In this document: positions 17,461-26,373 of the stretch, one piece after another
How positions within the stretch are numbered: the stretch's first letter is position 1
Layout: every line of letters starts with the position of its first letter
Origin: Amycolatopsis lurida
Lineage (GTDB): Bacteria; Actinomycetota; Actinomycetes; Mycobacteriales; Pseudonocardiaceae
Assembly (NCBI RefSeq): GCF_900105055.1
Contig: NZ_FNTA01000002.1
Location: 62,001-126,000, forward strand
Reading direction: 5' to 3'
Length of the DNA: 64,000 nt
Position numbers and translations under genes: made by a program
Notes under the pieces: generated by a model
Databases searched by the model: none
Seen by the model: the letters and a program-made list of their open reading frames with translations, nothing else
What the model was told of the DNA's origin: nothing

Positions 17461-18507
17461 ATGGACCGGAACCTGTTCAACGACATCTGTTTGCGCCAGT
17501 TGACGTTCTCGGGGGTGCACGAGGGCGAGACCGTGGTGGTGCTGACCCGCGGCGGGGAGCGCGCGGAGTACGCAGACGCCTTCCTGTGGGCCGCCCAGCA
17601 GCTGGGTGCCTCGGCGTACCACATGCGGCTGCCGTCGCCGGTCAGCGCCGCGGGCGCGTGGGCGGTCGGCGACTCGGGGCTCGGGAACATCCCGCTGGCG
17701 GTCGAGGCGCTCAAGAGCGTGGACATGGTGGTCGACTGCACGTTCCTGTTGTTCAGCAAGGAACAGTTCGCCATCCAGGACGCGGGCACCCGGATCCTCA
17801 CCGCCGTCGAACCGCCCGAGCTGCTGGCCAGGCTCATGCCGACGAAGGAACTACGCGAACGGGTGGAGATCGGCGCGGAACTCCTCGCCAAGGCGGGCAC
17901 GATGCGGATCACCAGCCCGGCGGGCACCGACGTCACCTATCAGCTCGGCGTGTACCCGACGCTGTCCGAATACGGCTACACCGACACCCCCGGCCGCTGG
18001 GACCACTGGCCGGCGGCGTTCGTGTTCACCGGCGGGGCCGACGACGGCGTCGACGGGAAGATCGTGCTTTCGCCGGGGGATGTCCTGCTGCCGTTCAACA
18101 CCTACGTACAGACGCCGGTGGAGATCACCATCGAGCAGGGCTTCATCCGGGACATCCGCGGCGGCGCCGGATCGTCCGGGCTGGACGCGGATCTGCTGCG
18201 CTCGTACATCGAGAGCTTCGAGGACCCTCGCGGCTACGGCATGAGCCACGTCGGCTGGGGGCTCGACGAGCGCGCCCACTGGCACGGGCTGACCCAGTTC
18301 CCCGGCGGGATGGGCATGGAACTGCGGAGTTTCTACGGCAACGTCATGTTCTCCATCGGCCCCAACAACGAGCTCGGCGGCCCGAACGACACGCCCTGCC
18401 ACTTCGACATCCCGATGCGCGGCAATTCCCTTTACCTCGACGACGAACTGATCGTCGACAACGGTGAGCTGACCGTCGCCGAGATGCGTCCGGCGGCCCG
18501 ACGATGA
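17461..18507 (+). CDS. nicX: 2,5-dihydroxypyridine 5,6-dioxygenase (NicX-like)
   Basis: 348 residues. NicX opens 2,5-dihydroxypyridine to N-formylmaleamic acid with a mononuclear Fe(II). The iron ligands known in NicX (two His and one Asp) have clear counterparts: His263 in YGMSHVGWGLDERAHW and His314/Asp316 in TPCHFDIPMRG, with the same two-residue spacing. The family shares its fold with aminopeptidase T-like leucyl aminopeptidases, which automated annotation may prefer; the gene neighbourhood argues for NicX. ATG 17461 follows TATGGAGG. It is the first gene of the operon and overlaps nicE by 4 nt. Confidence 0.88.
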   Translation: MDRNLFNDICLRQLTFSGVHEGETVVVLTRGGERAEYADAFLWAAQQLGASAYHMRLPSPVSAAGAWAVGDSGLGNIPLAVEALKSVDMVVDCTFLLFSKEQFAIQDAGTRILTAVEPPELLARLMPTKELRERVEIGAELLAKAGTMRITSPAGTDVTYQLGVYPTLSEYGYTDTPGRWDHWPAAFVFTGGADDGVDGKIVLSPGDVLLPFNTYVQTPVEITIEQGFIRDIRGGAGSSGLDADLLRSYIESFEDPRGYGMSHVGWGLDERAHWHGLTQFPGGMGMELRSFYGNVMFSIGPNNELGGPNDTPCHFDIPMRGNSLYLDDELIVDNGELTVAEMRPAARR

Positions 18508-19301
18508 GCGACCACCACATCGGGATGATCGTCCCCAGCTCGAACCTCACGATGGAGACCGAGCTGCCGCGGATGCTGCGGGCCAGGGAGGAGTCCGAGC
18601 CGGCGGACCGGTTCGTCTTCCATTCCGCGCGGGCCAGGATGCGCCACGTCGAACCCGAACAGTTGCGGGCGATGAACGCCCAGGCCGGACGCGCGGCGGC
18701 CGAACTCGCCGACGCCAAGCCCGACGTGGTCGCCACCGCGTGCCTGGTGGCGATCATGGCCCAGGGGCCCGGCTACCACTGCACCGCCGAGGACGACATC
18801 ACGCGCGTGCTGCGCGAAGAAGGTTGCGAGTCGCCGGTCGTCTCCAGTGCCGGTGCGCTGCTGTCCGGGCTCGGCGCGCTCGGCGCCCGCAAGGTCGCGA
18901 TCATCACGCCGTACATGAAGCCGTTGACCAAGGCGGTGGCGGACTACATCGAGGACGCCGGGTTCGAGGTCGCCGACGCGCTTTCCCTCGAGGTCCCCGA
19001 CAATCTCGCCGTCGCCCGGCTCGACCCGGCGGGACTGCGGGAGCATCACCGGAGACTGAATCTGTCCGATGTGGACGCACTCGTGCTTTCCGCCTGCGTC
19101 CAGATGCCTTCACTGTCCGCGATCCAGCCGGTGGAGGACGAGATCGGGATCCCGGTCCTCTCGGCGGCGACGGCGACGACGTACCGGATCCTGTCGGAGC
19201 TCGGTGTGGAGCCCCGGGTGCCCGGCGCGGGCAGTTTGCTCAAGGGCGCGAAAGCAAGGACGAAGACGGGAGGCGGGCATGGCCGCGAGTCAGTCGTTTG
19301 A
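18504..19301 (+). CDS. nicE: Maleate cis-trans isomerase (NicE-like)
   Basis: 265 residues of the Asp/Glu racemase superfamily. The two catalytic cysteines of maleate isomerase are present at Cys80 (VATACLVAIMAQGPGYH) and Cys198 (LVLSACVQMPSL). The enzyme turns maleate into fumarate, the last step that feeds nicotinate carbon into the TCA cycle. The PSSNLTMETELPRML start is typical. The start overlaps nicX (ATGA) and the end overlaps the monooxygenase by 23 nt. Confidence 0.88.
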   Translation: MSDHHIGMIVPSSNLTMETELPRMLRAREESEPADRFVFHSARARMRHVEPEQLRAMNAQAGRAAAELADAKPDVVATACLVAIMAQGPGYHCTAEDDITRVLREEGCESPVVSSAGALLSGLGALGARKVAIITPYMKPLTKAVADYIEDAGFEVADALSLEVPDNLAVARLDPAGLREHHRRLNLSDVDALVLSACVQMPSLSAIQPVEDEIGIPVLSAATATTYRILSELGVEPRVPGAGSLLKGAKARTKTGGGHGRESVV

Positions 19302-20550
19302 GGTCGTTGTCGTCGGCGGCGGGCTCGGTGGGCTCTGCGCCGCGTTGTCCCTGCGGCAACGGGGTCTGCGTGTCACCGTGGTCGAGGCCGCCCCGGAGCT
19401 GGGCGAGATCGGCGCCGGCATCCAGACCGCGCCGAACGCGAGCCGGATCCTCATCGGGCTCGGGCTGCGCGCCCGGCTCGAGCGGGTGCGGACGGAGCCG
19501 CAGGACCAGGTGCGCCGTCGTTGGGCCGACGGGAGCATCATCGCCCAGCTGGCGCTGGGCAGGCGCGTGACCGACCAGTACGGCGCGCCCTACTGGCATT
19601 ATCACCGCGCCGACCTGCACGGAGTCCTGCTGGACGCCTGCCTCGATCCGGAGGTGCCCGGTCCGGTGGTGCGGGTGGCGACCGGTGCGCGGGTGGTCGA
19701 CCTCGACCGGACGGTCCCGGAGCGGCCCACCGTCATCACCGCCGACGGACGGCGGTTCACCGGTGACATCGTGGTCGGGGCGGACGGCATCCGGTCTTCG
19801 GTGCGGGATCTCGCCGGCTTCGACGACACCCTCGCGTTCTCCGGCGAGATGGCCTATCGGGCCCTGATCTCCGGCGACCTGATCGCCCAGGACCCCGCGA
19901 CGCGGTTCCTGGCCGACCGCTACCACTCCACGATCTGGTACGGCCCCAACAAACACCTGGTGCACTACATGATCCGCGGCGGGGAGTACCTCAACGTGGT
20001 CGCGATCGTGCCGTGCACCGAAACGGTGGCCAAGGACTGGAGCGGCCCGGCCACCGCCGCCGAACTCGCCGCCGAGTACCACGACTGGGACGATCGGGTA
20101 CCGACGATGCTGGCCAAGGCGAAGGACGAGGACGTCTCGGTGTGGGCGATGTACCGCCGCCGCCGCGATCCGGTCTGGGTCGACGGCCGGGTCGCCCTGC
20201 TCGGCGACGCGTGCCACGCGATGCTGCCGTATCAGGCGCAAGGCGCGTCCCAGGCGATGGAAGACGCCGCGGTACTGGCCGAGGAGCTGGGGCGCGTCAC
20301 CCGCGACGGGATCGACGGTGCTTTGATCCGCTACGTGGACCGGCGCGCCAAGCACGCGGGGATGGTGCAGGACGCCTCGCTGCAGAACATGGACTTCTAT
20401 CACCTGCCCGACGGTCCCGAACAGCGCGAACGGGACGAGAAGCTGCGGCGGTTCGACGGCGAATCCGACGTGTCCTACGACTGGCTGTGGAACGGCAGCC
20501 CGCTCACCGACCCCGACACCGAGTCCATCCACTACCAGTTCGCCCGCTGA
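19279..20550 (+). CDS. nicC: FAD monooxygenase, 6-hydroxynicotinate 3-monooxygenase (NicC-like)
   Basis: 423 residues from ATG 19279. Group A flavoprotein hydroxylase: Rossmann motif VVVVGGGLGGLCAALSL, DG motif VVGADGIRSSVRDL, and GD motif VALLGDACHAMLPYQAQG. NicC hydroxylates and decarboxylates 6-hydroxynicotinate to 2,5-dihydroxypyridine, the substrate of the NicX-like enzyme two genes upstream. The family overlaps salicylate hydroxylases, so the substrate call rests mainly on context. Confidence 0.82.
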   Translation: MAASQSFEVVVVGGGLGGLCAALSLRQRGLRVTVVEAAPELGEIGAGIQTAPNASRILIGLGLRARLERVRTEPQDQVRRRWADGSIIAQLALGRRVTDQYGAPYWHYHRADLHGVLLDACLDPEVPGPVVRVATGARVVDLDRTVPERPTVITADGRRFTGDIVVGADGIRSSVRDLAGFDDTLAFSGEMAYRALISGDLIAQDPATRFLADRYHSTIWYGPNKHLVHYMIRGGEYLNVVAIVPCTETVAKDWSGPATAAELAAEYHDWDDRVPTMLAKAKDEDVSVWAMYRRRRDPVWVDGRVALLGDACHAMLPYQAQGASQAMEDAAVLAEELGRVTRDGIDGALIRYVDRRAKHAGMVQDASLQNMDFYHLPDGPEQRERDEKLRRFDGESDVSYDWLWNGSPLTDPDTESIHYQFAR

Positions 20551-20584
20551 GGCGCGCTGGCCGTCAATCGCAACGGAGCGGTTC

Positions 20585-21973
20585 ATGCGTACTGGTGATC
20601 AGATCGTCCAGGACCTGCCCTGGCGTTGGAGCGTGCAGGGAAAGATCTTCCTCATCGGCGGGCTGGGCTACATGTTCGACGCCTGGGACGTCGCGCTGAA
20701 CGGATTCCTCACCCCGCTGGTCGGGACGGAATTCGGCCTGTCCGCCGGCGGGAAGGGCCTGGTGGCCACCGCGAACCTGATCGGCATGGCCGTCGGCGCG
20801 GTCGTCTGGGGCACGATCGCGGACCGGATCGGCCGGAAGCGGGCGTTCAGCGTCACGCTGCTGCTGTTCGCGCTGTTCTCCGTGTTCGGGGCGTTCGCCC
20901 CGAACGTCGAGACGTTCCTGGCCCTGCGTTTCCTGGCGGGGATCGGCCTCGGCGGCTGCATTCCGGTCGATTACGCGATCGTCAGCGAGTTCTCCCCGCG
21001 CAAGCATCGCGGCCGGGTCCTGTCCGCGATGGACGGCTGGTGGCCGATCGGGACCACGCTGGCCGCCGTCACCGCGACCCTGCTGCTCCCGGTCGAGGGG
21101 AACTGGCGCTGGATGCTGGTGCTGATGATCCTACCGGCGCTGCTGCTGTTCTGGGTGCGGCGCGGCGTCCCGGAATCACCGCTGTATCTGGTGCGCAAGG
21201 GCCGCGAGGCGGAGGCGCGGGCCGTGATCGACGACCTCGTGCGGCGTACGGGCGCGACCCCGGAGCCGTACTCGGTCCCGCCCGCGGTGGTCGAGGACAC
21301 CCGCGGCGGCGCGGTCGCGGCCGCGTTCGACCAGCTGCGCCGGGTGTGGGCGTTCAACCCGCGGATCACGGCGGTCGCGTGGTCGCTGTTCATCAGCGTC
21401 ATGCTGGTCTACTACGCCGCGCTCAGCTGGATGCCGTCGATCCTGCGGGCGCAGGGATTCGGCGAGATCGCCGCCTTCGCGTCGACCGCGCTCATGAACG
21501 CGACCGGCATCGTCGGTGTCGCGGTGGCCGTGCTCCTGGTCGACAAGGTCGGCCGCAAGCGGATCATCATGGTCGCCGGTCCGCTCACCGCGTTGTCGCT
21601 CGTGGTGTTCTCCCTGCTGCTCGACACGCCTGCCGCGGCGGTCGTGGCGATCGGCGCGTTCGGCCTGTTCGCGCTGGTGGTCATCCCGGTGATGTACGCC
21701 TACGTGTCCGAGCTGTACCCGACGGAACTCCGGGCCTCGGGGTTCGGCTGGGCGTCGTCGTCGAGCCGGGCGATCACCGGTTTCGCGCCGCTGCTGTTCG
21801 GGAGCGTGCTGTGGCCGGTGCTCGGGTTGCCCCTCACCTTCGCCGTGCTGGGTGTCCTCGTGGTGGCCGCGGTCCTGTTCATGAAGGTGGGCGCGCCGGA
21901 GACCCGCGGCCGCGAACTCGACCGGATCGTCGACCCGGCCGAGCCATCCGCCGAGACCAGGCCGGCTCTGTGA
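20585..21973 (+). CDS. MFS transporter, probable nicotinate importer (NicT-like)
   Basis: 462 residues with 12 predicted membrane segments. MFS signatures are GTIADRIGRKRAF between helices 2 and 3 and the related VDKVGRKRIIM in the second half. The sequence resembles aromatic-acid/H+ symporters and sugar-porter-like carriers (GIGLGGCIPVDYAIVSEFSP, RGRVLSAMDGWWPIG, PESPLYL). Its position inside the nic operon suggests uptake of nicotinate or 6-hydroxynicotinate. Its stop overlaps the next GTG by 4 nt. Confidence 0.85.
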   Translation: MRTGDQIVQDLPWRWSVQGKIFLIGGLGYMFDAWDVALNGFLTPLVGTEFGLSAGGKGLVATANLIGMAVGAVVWGTIADRIGRKRAFSVTLLLFALFSVFGAFAPNVETFLALRFLAGIGLGGCIPVDYAIVSEFSPRKHRGRVLSAMDGWWPIGTTLAAVTATLLLPVEGNWRWMLVLMILPALLLFWVRRGVPESPLYLVRKGREAEARAVIDDLVRRTGATPEPYSVPPAVVEDTRGGAVAAAFDQLRRVWAFNPRITAVAWSLFISVMLVYYAALSWMPSILRAQGFGEIAAFASTALMNATGIVGVAVAVLLVDKVGRKRIIMVAGPLTALSLVVFSLLLDTPAAAVVAIGAFGLFALVVIPVMYAYVSELYPTELRASGFGWASSSSRAITGFAPLLFGSVLWPVLGLPLTFAVLGVLVVAAVLFMKVGAPETRGRELDRIVDPAEPSAETRPAL

Positions 21974-22836
21974 AGCCCGCCGCGTTCCGGTACCACCGGG
22001 CCCACGACGTCACCGACGCCGTCGGCCTGCTCGGTGAGCTTGCCGCGGCGGGCGAGGATCCGAAGCTCATCGCGGGTGGGCAGAGCTTGATGCCGATGAT
22101 GAACTTCCGGCTCGCCCGGCCGACGGCGCTGGTGGACCTGGGACCGTTGCGCCGCGAACCGGCGTTGAACTCCTTCCGGCGTAACGGTTCCAGCCTCACG
22201 ATCGGCGCGCTGCTCACCCATCGGGCGGTCGAGGTCGCCGAGCTGGGACCGGATTTCGACGTGCTGTCCCGCGCGATGCGGTGGGTGGGGCATCTGCCGA
22301 TCCGGTCCCGCGGCACGGTGGCGGGCAGCGTCGTCCACGGCGACGCGACCGCGGAATGGTGCCTGCTCGCCCTGCTGCTCGACGCGGTGATCGTCGCCGA
22401 AGGCCCTCGCGGGCCCAGGGAGATCCCGGCCGAAGAGATGTTCCACGGCTTCTACACCACGGCCGTCGAGCCGGACGAAGTCGTGACCGCGGTGCGCTTC
22501 ACCCGTCCGTCGCCCAGGGCCGCGTTGACCGAGTTCGCCCGCCGTCACGGCGATTTCGCGATCGTCGACGCGGCGGTGAGCATCGACGCGGAGCGCGGGG
22601 GCCGGGTCGTGCTCGGCGGTGTGGCTCCGGCGCCCGTCCGGGTGCTCGAGGCCGAGGCGCTGCTCGACAGTGGTGTCCCCGGACCGGACCTGTTCGCCGA
22701 ATGCGGGGAGGCCGCGGCGGCGGCCATCGATCCGCCGGACGACGCGGCGGGAAGTGCCGCCTACCGACGGCGGCTGGCGCGCACCCTCGTCACCCGGGCT
22801 CTGCACGAGGCCTGGGAGAAAGGAGAAACGCGATGA
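21970..22836 (+). CDS. Nicotinate hydroxylase, FAD subunit (CoxM-type)
   Basis: 288 residues from GTG 21970. CO-dehydrogenase flavoprotein family: LIAGGQSLMPMMNFRLARP (FAD pyrophosphate binding), LTIGALLTHRAVE, and RSRGTVAGSVVHGDATAEW (second FAD motif). It transfers electrons from the Fe-S subunit to an acceptor. Together with the next two genes it forms a three-subunit xanthine-dehydrogenase-type hydroxylase. The Pseudomonas NicAB enzyme uses cytochromes and has no FAD subunit, so this is a different solution to the same step. Confidence 0.85.
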   Translation: MKPAAFRYHRAHDVTDAVGLLGELAAAGEDPKLIAGGQSLMPMMNFRLARPTALVDLGPLRREPALNSFRRNGSSLTIGALLTHRAVEVAELGPDFDVLSRAMRWVGHLPIRSRGTVAGSVVHGDATAEWCLLALLLDAVIVAEGPRGPREIPAEEMFHGFYTTAVEPDEVVTAVRFTRPSPRAALTEFARRHGDFAIVDAAVSIDAERGGRVVLGGVAPAPVRVLEAEALLDSGVPGPDLFAECGEAAAAAIDPPDDAAGSAAYRRRLARTLVTRALHEAWEKGETR

Positions 22837-25238
22837 CTCCGCGGTTCGATGGGCGCAACGGCCGCTGGGTCGGTGCGTCCGTGCCCCGGCGCGAAGACCC
22901 CCGGCTGCTCACCGGCCGGGGCCGCTTCGTCGACGACATTCAGCTGCCCGGGATGCTGCACGCGGCTTTCGTCCGCTCGACGGTCGCGCACGGCACGGTC
23001 ACCGGGATCGACCTGTCTGCCACTTTGGCGGTCGACGGCGTTGTCGCCGCCTACGCGGCGCGGGATCTCGATCTCGGCGACATCGTCGCCCTGCTCGACC
23101 GTCCGCCCGAGGAGTTCTCGCCGACCGCGATGCCGATCCTCGCCAGGGAGAAGGTGCGGTTCACCGGCGAACCGGTGGCGCTGGTCGTCGCGCGAGATCC
23201 GTACAGCGCCGAGGACGGCGTCGAAGCCGCGGTGGTGGATTACGAGCCGCTCGGCGCGATCGTGTCGGAGGAATCGGCGTTCGCCGCGGACGCGCCGCTC
23301 GTCCACGACGAGGCGCCCGGCAACGTGCTGGTCGACGTGTCGATGTTCGACACCCCCGGTGTCGACGCGGCGTTCGAGGCGGCCCGCGCGGGCGGCGGCC
23401 GGGTGGTCGAGGTCGTCACGAAGAGCGGACGGCAGAACGCGCTCCCGCTCGAAACGCGGGGAGTGGTCGCCTCCTGGGACGATCATGACGACCAGCTGCT
23501 CGTCCAGATGTGCACGCAGGTGCCGCATCAGGTGCGCACGGCGATGGCCCGTTCGCTGCGGGTCCCCGAACGCACCGTGCGCGTCACCGTCCCGGACATG
23601 GGCGGGGGTTTCGGCCAGAAATGCGTCGTCGGCCGTGAGGAGATCGCGGTCGCGGCGGCGGCCAGGCGGCTGAACCGGCCGGTGAAATGGATCGAAGATC
23701 GGCGCGAGGCGCTCACCGCCGGATTCCTTGCCAGGGAACAGCGTTACCGCACGCTGGCGGCGTTCGACGAGGACGGGCGGATCACCGCGCTCGACGTCGA
23801 CGTCGTCTGCGACATGGGCGCGTACTCCTGTTACCCGTTCACGGCGGGGATCGAGCCGCTGATGGCGTCGGCCGAGATGCCGAGCGTGTACCAGGTGCCC
23901 GAATACCGCGTCCGTGCCCGCGCCATAGCGAGCAACAAGGCACCGACGGCGCCGTACCGCGGCGTCAGCCGTCCGCAGTACGTGATGGCGATCGAACGGA
24001 TCATGGAACGCGCCGCCAGGGAATTCGGCCTCGATCCGGTCGAGATCCGGCGGCGCAACGTGATCACGCAGTTCCCGTACACCGGCGTCAACGCCATCAC
24101 CTACGACCCCGGCACCTACCGCGAATCGCTCGAACTCGCCGAAGCGGTGATCCGGGACGAGGGCTGGTACGAGATCCGGGACCGTGCCTCCGCCGAGGGC
24201 AGGCATATCGGCATCGGCTACTGCTGCTTCTCCGAGCGGACCGGGTACGGCTCGGGCGCCTTCGCCAAGCGGAAGATGGCGGTGGTCCCCGGTTTCGACA
24301 TCTCCGAGATCAGGATGGACACCACCGGCTCCGTCGTGGTCACCAGCGGCACCATGAACCACGGCCAGTCCCACGAGACGACGCTGGCGCAGATCGTGGC
24401 CGACCGGCTGGGGCTGCACCTCGACCAGGTCAAGCTCCGCCAGGGCGACACCGAGCGCATCGCCTACGGATGGGGGACCTTCGCCTCCCGCTCGGTGACG
24501 ATCGGTGGCTCGGCGGTGTCCCTGGCGGCCGACAAGCTCGGCGAACTGCTGTGCAAAATCGCCGCGCACCTGCTCGAAACGAGTCCCGACAACGTTCGGC
24601 TCGACGGCGACGGGGGCGTCGTCCAGATCGACGACCCGGAGCGGCGCGCGTCGTTCGAGGAGATCGCCGACGTGGCCTACCTGCGCAGTCACCTGCTGCC
24701 CAAGGACGTCGAACCGACGTTGACGGCCACGGCGAGTTTCGACGTGCCCGGCGACGGCACCTTCTCCAACGCCACGCACGCCGTGGTCGTCGAGGCCGAT
24801 CCGGGTACCGGCCAGATCAAGATCCTGCGCTACGCCTGTGTCGAGGACTGCGGCGTGGTGATCCATCCGCAGGTGGTCGACGGCCAATGCCGTGGCGGGA
24901 TCGCGCAGGGCATCGCCGGCGCGTTGTTCGAGGAGGTCACCTACGCGGGCAACGGGGAACCGTCGGCCGCGAGCTTCATCGACTACCTCGTCCCGACCGC
25001 GACGGAGATCCCCGACATCTCCGTCACCCACCTCGAAACCCCTTGCGCCTTCACGGAAAACGGCGCGAAGGGCGCGGGAGAGGGCGGCACCATCGGCGCG
25101 CCCGCCGCGGTGCTGAACGCGATCAACGACGCGCTGCGCCGGACGGGGGTCGAACTCGACACGACCCCGGTCCATCCGCAGACCGTGCTCGCCGCGCTCG
25201 ACGCGGGGATCCACCAGGAAGTGAGCGTCCCATCATGA
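22833..25238 (+). CDS. Nicotinate hydroxylase, molybdopterin subunit (CoxL-type)
   Basis: 801 residues from ATG 22833, overlapping the FAD subunit by 4 nt. It has the two-domain aldehyde-oxidase/xanthine-dehydrogenase structure: GASVPRREDPRLLTGRGRFV near the start, the cofactor-binding GGGFGQK loop, APYRGVSRPQYVMAIERIM, and the base-providing Glu in ENGAKGAGEGGTIGAPAAV near the C-terminus. Predicted reaction: water-derived hydroxylation of nicotinate to 6-hydroxynicotinate. Related enzymes act on xanthine, CO, nicotine or isoquinoline; the surrounding nic genes select nicotinate. Confidence 0.85.
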   Translation: MTPRFDGRNGRWVGASVPRREDPRLLTGRGRFVDDIQLPGMLHAAFVRSTVAHGTVTGIDLSATLAVDGVVAAYAARDLDLGDIVALLDRPPEEFSPTAMPILAREKVRFTGEPVALVVARDPYSAEDGVEAAVVDYEPLGAIVSEESAFAADAPLVHDEAPGNVLVDVSMFDTPGVDAAFEAARAGGGRVVEVVTKSGRQNALPLETRGVVASWDDHDDQLLVQMCTQVPHQVRTAMARSLRVPERTVRVTVPDMGGGFGQKCVVGREEIAVAAAARRLNRPVKWIEDRREALTAGFLAREQRYRTLAAFDEDGRITALDVDVVCDMGAYSCYPFTAGIEPLMASAEMPSVYQVPEYRVRARAIASNKAPTAPYRGVSRPQYVMAIERIMERAAREFGLDPVEIRRRNVITQFPYTGVNAITYDPGTYRESLELAEAVIRDEGWYEIRDRASAEGRHIGIGYCCFSERTGYGSGAFAKRKMAVVPGFDISEIRMDTTGSVVVTSGTMNHGQSHETTLAQIVADRLGLHLDQVKLRQGDTERIAYGWGTFASRSVTIGGSAVSLAADKLGELLCKIAAHLLETSPDNVRLDGDGGVVQIDDPERRASFEEIADVAYLRSHLLPKDVEPTLTATASFDVPGDGTFSNATHAVVVEADPGTGQIKILRYACVEDCGVVIHPQVVDGQCRGGIAQGIAGALFEEVTYAGNGEPSAASFIDYLVPTATEIPDISVTHLETPCAFTENGAKGAGEGGTIGAPAAVLNAINDALRRTGVELDTTPVHPQTVLAALDAGIHQEVSVPS

Positions 25239-25735
25239 GTGACCGGCACCTGATCGTCCTCAACGTCAACGGCGAGGCGCACGAGGCCCTCGTCGAACCG
25301 CGCAAGACCCTGCTCGACGTCCTGCGTCACGACCTCGGGCTCACCGGCACCCACGTCGGTTGCGAGCACGGGGTGTGCGGCGCCTGCACTGTTCTCGTCG
25401 ACGAGGAACCGGTGCGGGCGTGCCTGATGTTCGCCGTCCAGGCGGAATCGGCCGAGGTCCGCACGGTCGAATCGCTGGGGCAGGACGGGGAACTTTCCGA
25501 TCTGCAGCGGTCTTTCAGCGAGCACCACGGCCTGCAGTGCGGGTTCTGCACGCCCGGATTCCTCATGCTGGCCGAAGGATTCCTCGCCCAGCGGCCGGAC
25601 GCGGGGCGCGAGGAGATCCGCGAGGCCGTCTCGGCGAACCTGTGCCGCTGCACCGGTTACCAGACCATCGTGGACGCGATCGAGGCGACCGCGACCCGCC
25701 GGTGCCACGCCGCGAAGAAGGAGGCGACAGCGTGA
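25235..25735 (+). CDS. Nicotinate hydroxylase, [2Fe-2S] subunit (CoxS-type)
   Basis: 166 residues. The N-terminal plant-type cluster motif is GCEHGVCGACTVLVDEEPVRAC and the C-terminal cluster motif is LQCGFCTPGFLM ... NLCRCTGY, with all eight cysteines present. Length and layout are standard for small subunits of molybdenum hydroxylases. ATG 25235 overlaps the large subunit stop by 4 nt, so FAD, Mo and Fe-S subunits are translationally coupled. Confidence 0.9.
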   Translation: MSDRHLIVLNVNGEAHEALVEPRKTLLDVLRHDLGLTGTHVGCEHGVCGACTVLVDEEPVRACLMFAVQAESAEVRTVESLGQDGELSDLQRSFSEHHGLQCGFCTPGFLMLAEGFLAQRPDAGREEIREAVSANLCRCTGYQTIVDAIEATATRRCHAAKKEATA

Positions 25736-26373
25736 TCCTGGAGAACCAACTGTCCGTCCCGGCCGGACCCGACGCGGTCTTCGCCTTGATCAACGACGTC
25801 GAACGGGTGGCCGGTTGCCTGCCGGGCGCGACCCTCGACGGGCGGCAGGACGACGCCTATCTCGGCCGCGTCAAGGTCAAGGTCGGCCCGATCACCGCCG
25901 CCTACTCGGGCACCGTGCGGTTCACCGACGTCGCCCCCGCCGACCGCAGCCTGCGGCTCGTGGCCAGGGGAGCGGACGCCCACGGCAACGGTGACGCGGA
26001 GGCCGACGTCACGCTGACCGTGCGCGAGGCGCCCGGCGGCGCCACCATCGAGTTGCGGACCGATCTGTCGATCCGCGGCAAGCTCGCCCAATTCGGCAAG
26101 GGCGCGATCGGCGCCGTCTCCACCCGGCTGCTCGACCAGTTCGCCCGCAATCTCGCGGACCAGTTGGAAGGCCGGCCCGCGCCGGTGGCGAAACCCGCTC
26201 CGGCGGACGGCGGCGAGGCTCTCGACGGTCTGGCGATGCTGGTGCCCGACAACGTCAAACGCTATGGCGTGATCGCGGCCGCCGCGGCCCTCGGCTTGTT
26301 CCAGGGCTGGCTGCTGGGCCGGATCCGTACTCAGGACGAACTGATCAAGGAGTTGCAGCGTGCCCGTCGATGA
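25732..26373 (+). CDS. CoxG-like SRPBCC protein with C-terminal membrane anchor
   Basis: 213 residues from GTG 25732 (4-nt overlap). Residues 1-145 are a CoxG/SRPBCC domain (VPAGPDAVFALINDVERVAG, CLPGATLDGR, GRVKVKVGPITAAYSGTVRF). A linker leads to one hydrophobic helix (YGVIAAAAALGLFQGWLLG). CoxG recruits CO dehydrogenase to the membrane, so this protein may anchor the hydroxylase near the respiratory chain. The gene overlaps the next one by 14 nt. Confidence 0.82.
   Translation: MILENQLSVPAGPDAVFALINDVERVAGCLPGATLDGRQDDAYLGRVKVKVGPITAAYSGTVRFTDVAPADRSLRLVARGADAHGNGDAEADVTLTVREAPGGATIELRTDLSIRGKLAQFGKGAIGAVSTRLLDQFARNLADQLEGRPAPVAKPAPADGGEALDGLAMLVPDNVKRYGVIAAAAALGLFQGWLLGRIRTQDELIKELQRARR

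Noticed and set aside
17461-18507. Leucyl aminopeptidase (aminopeptidase T) as the call for nicX
   Set aside because: Fold is shared, but the H-n50-HxD ligands and the neighbouring nic enzymes fit the dioxygenase.
22761-25214. An 817-residue reading frame on the reverse strand
   Set aside because: It is the mirror of the molybdopterin subunit gene in high-GC DNA, rich in Arg/Asp/Gly with no recognised motif; the forward frame shows clear conserved motifs.
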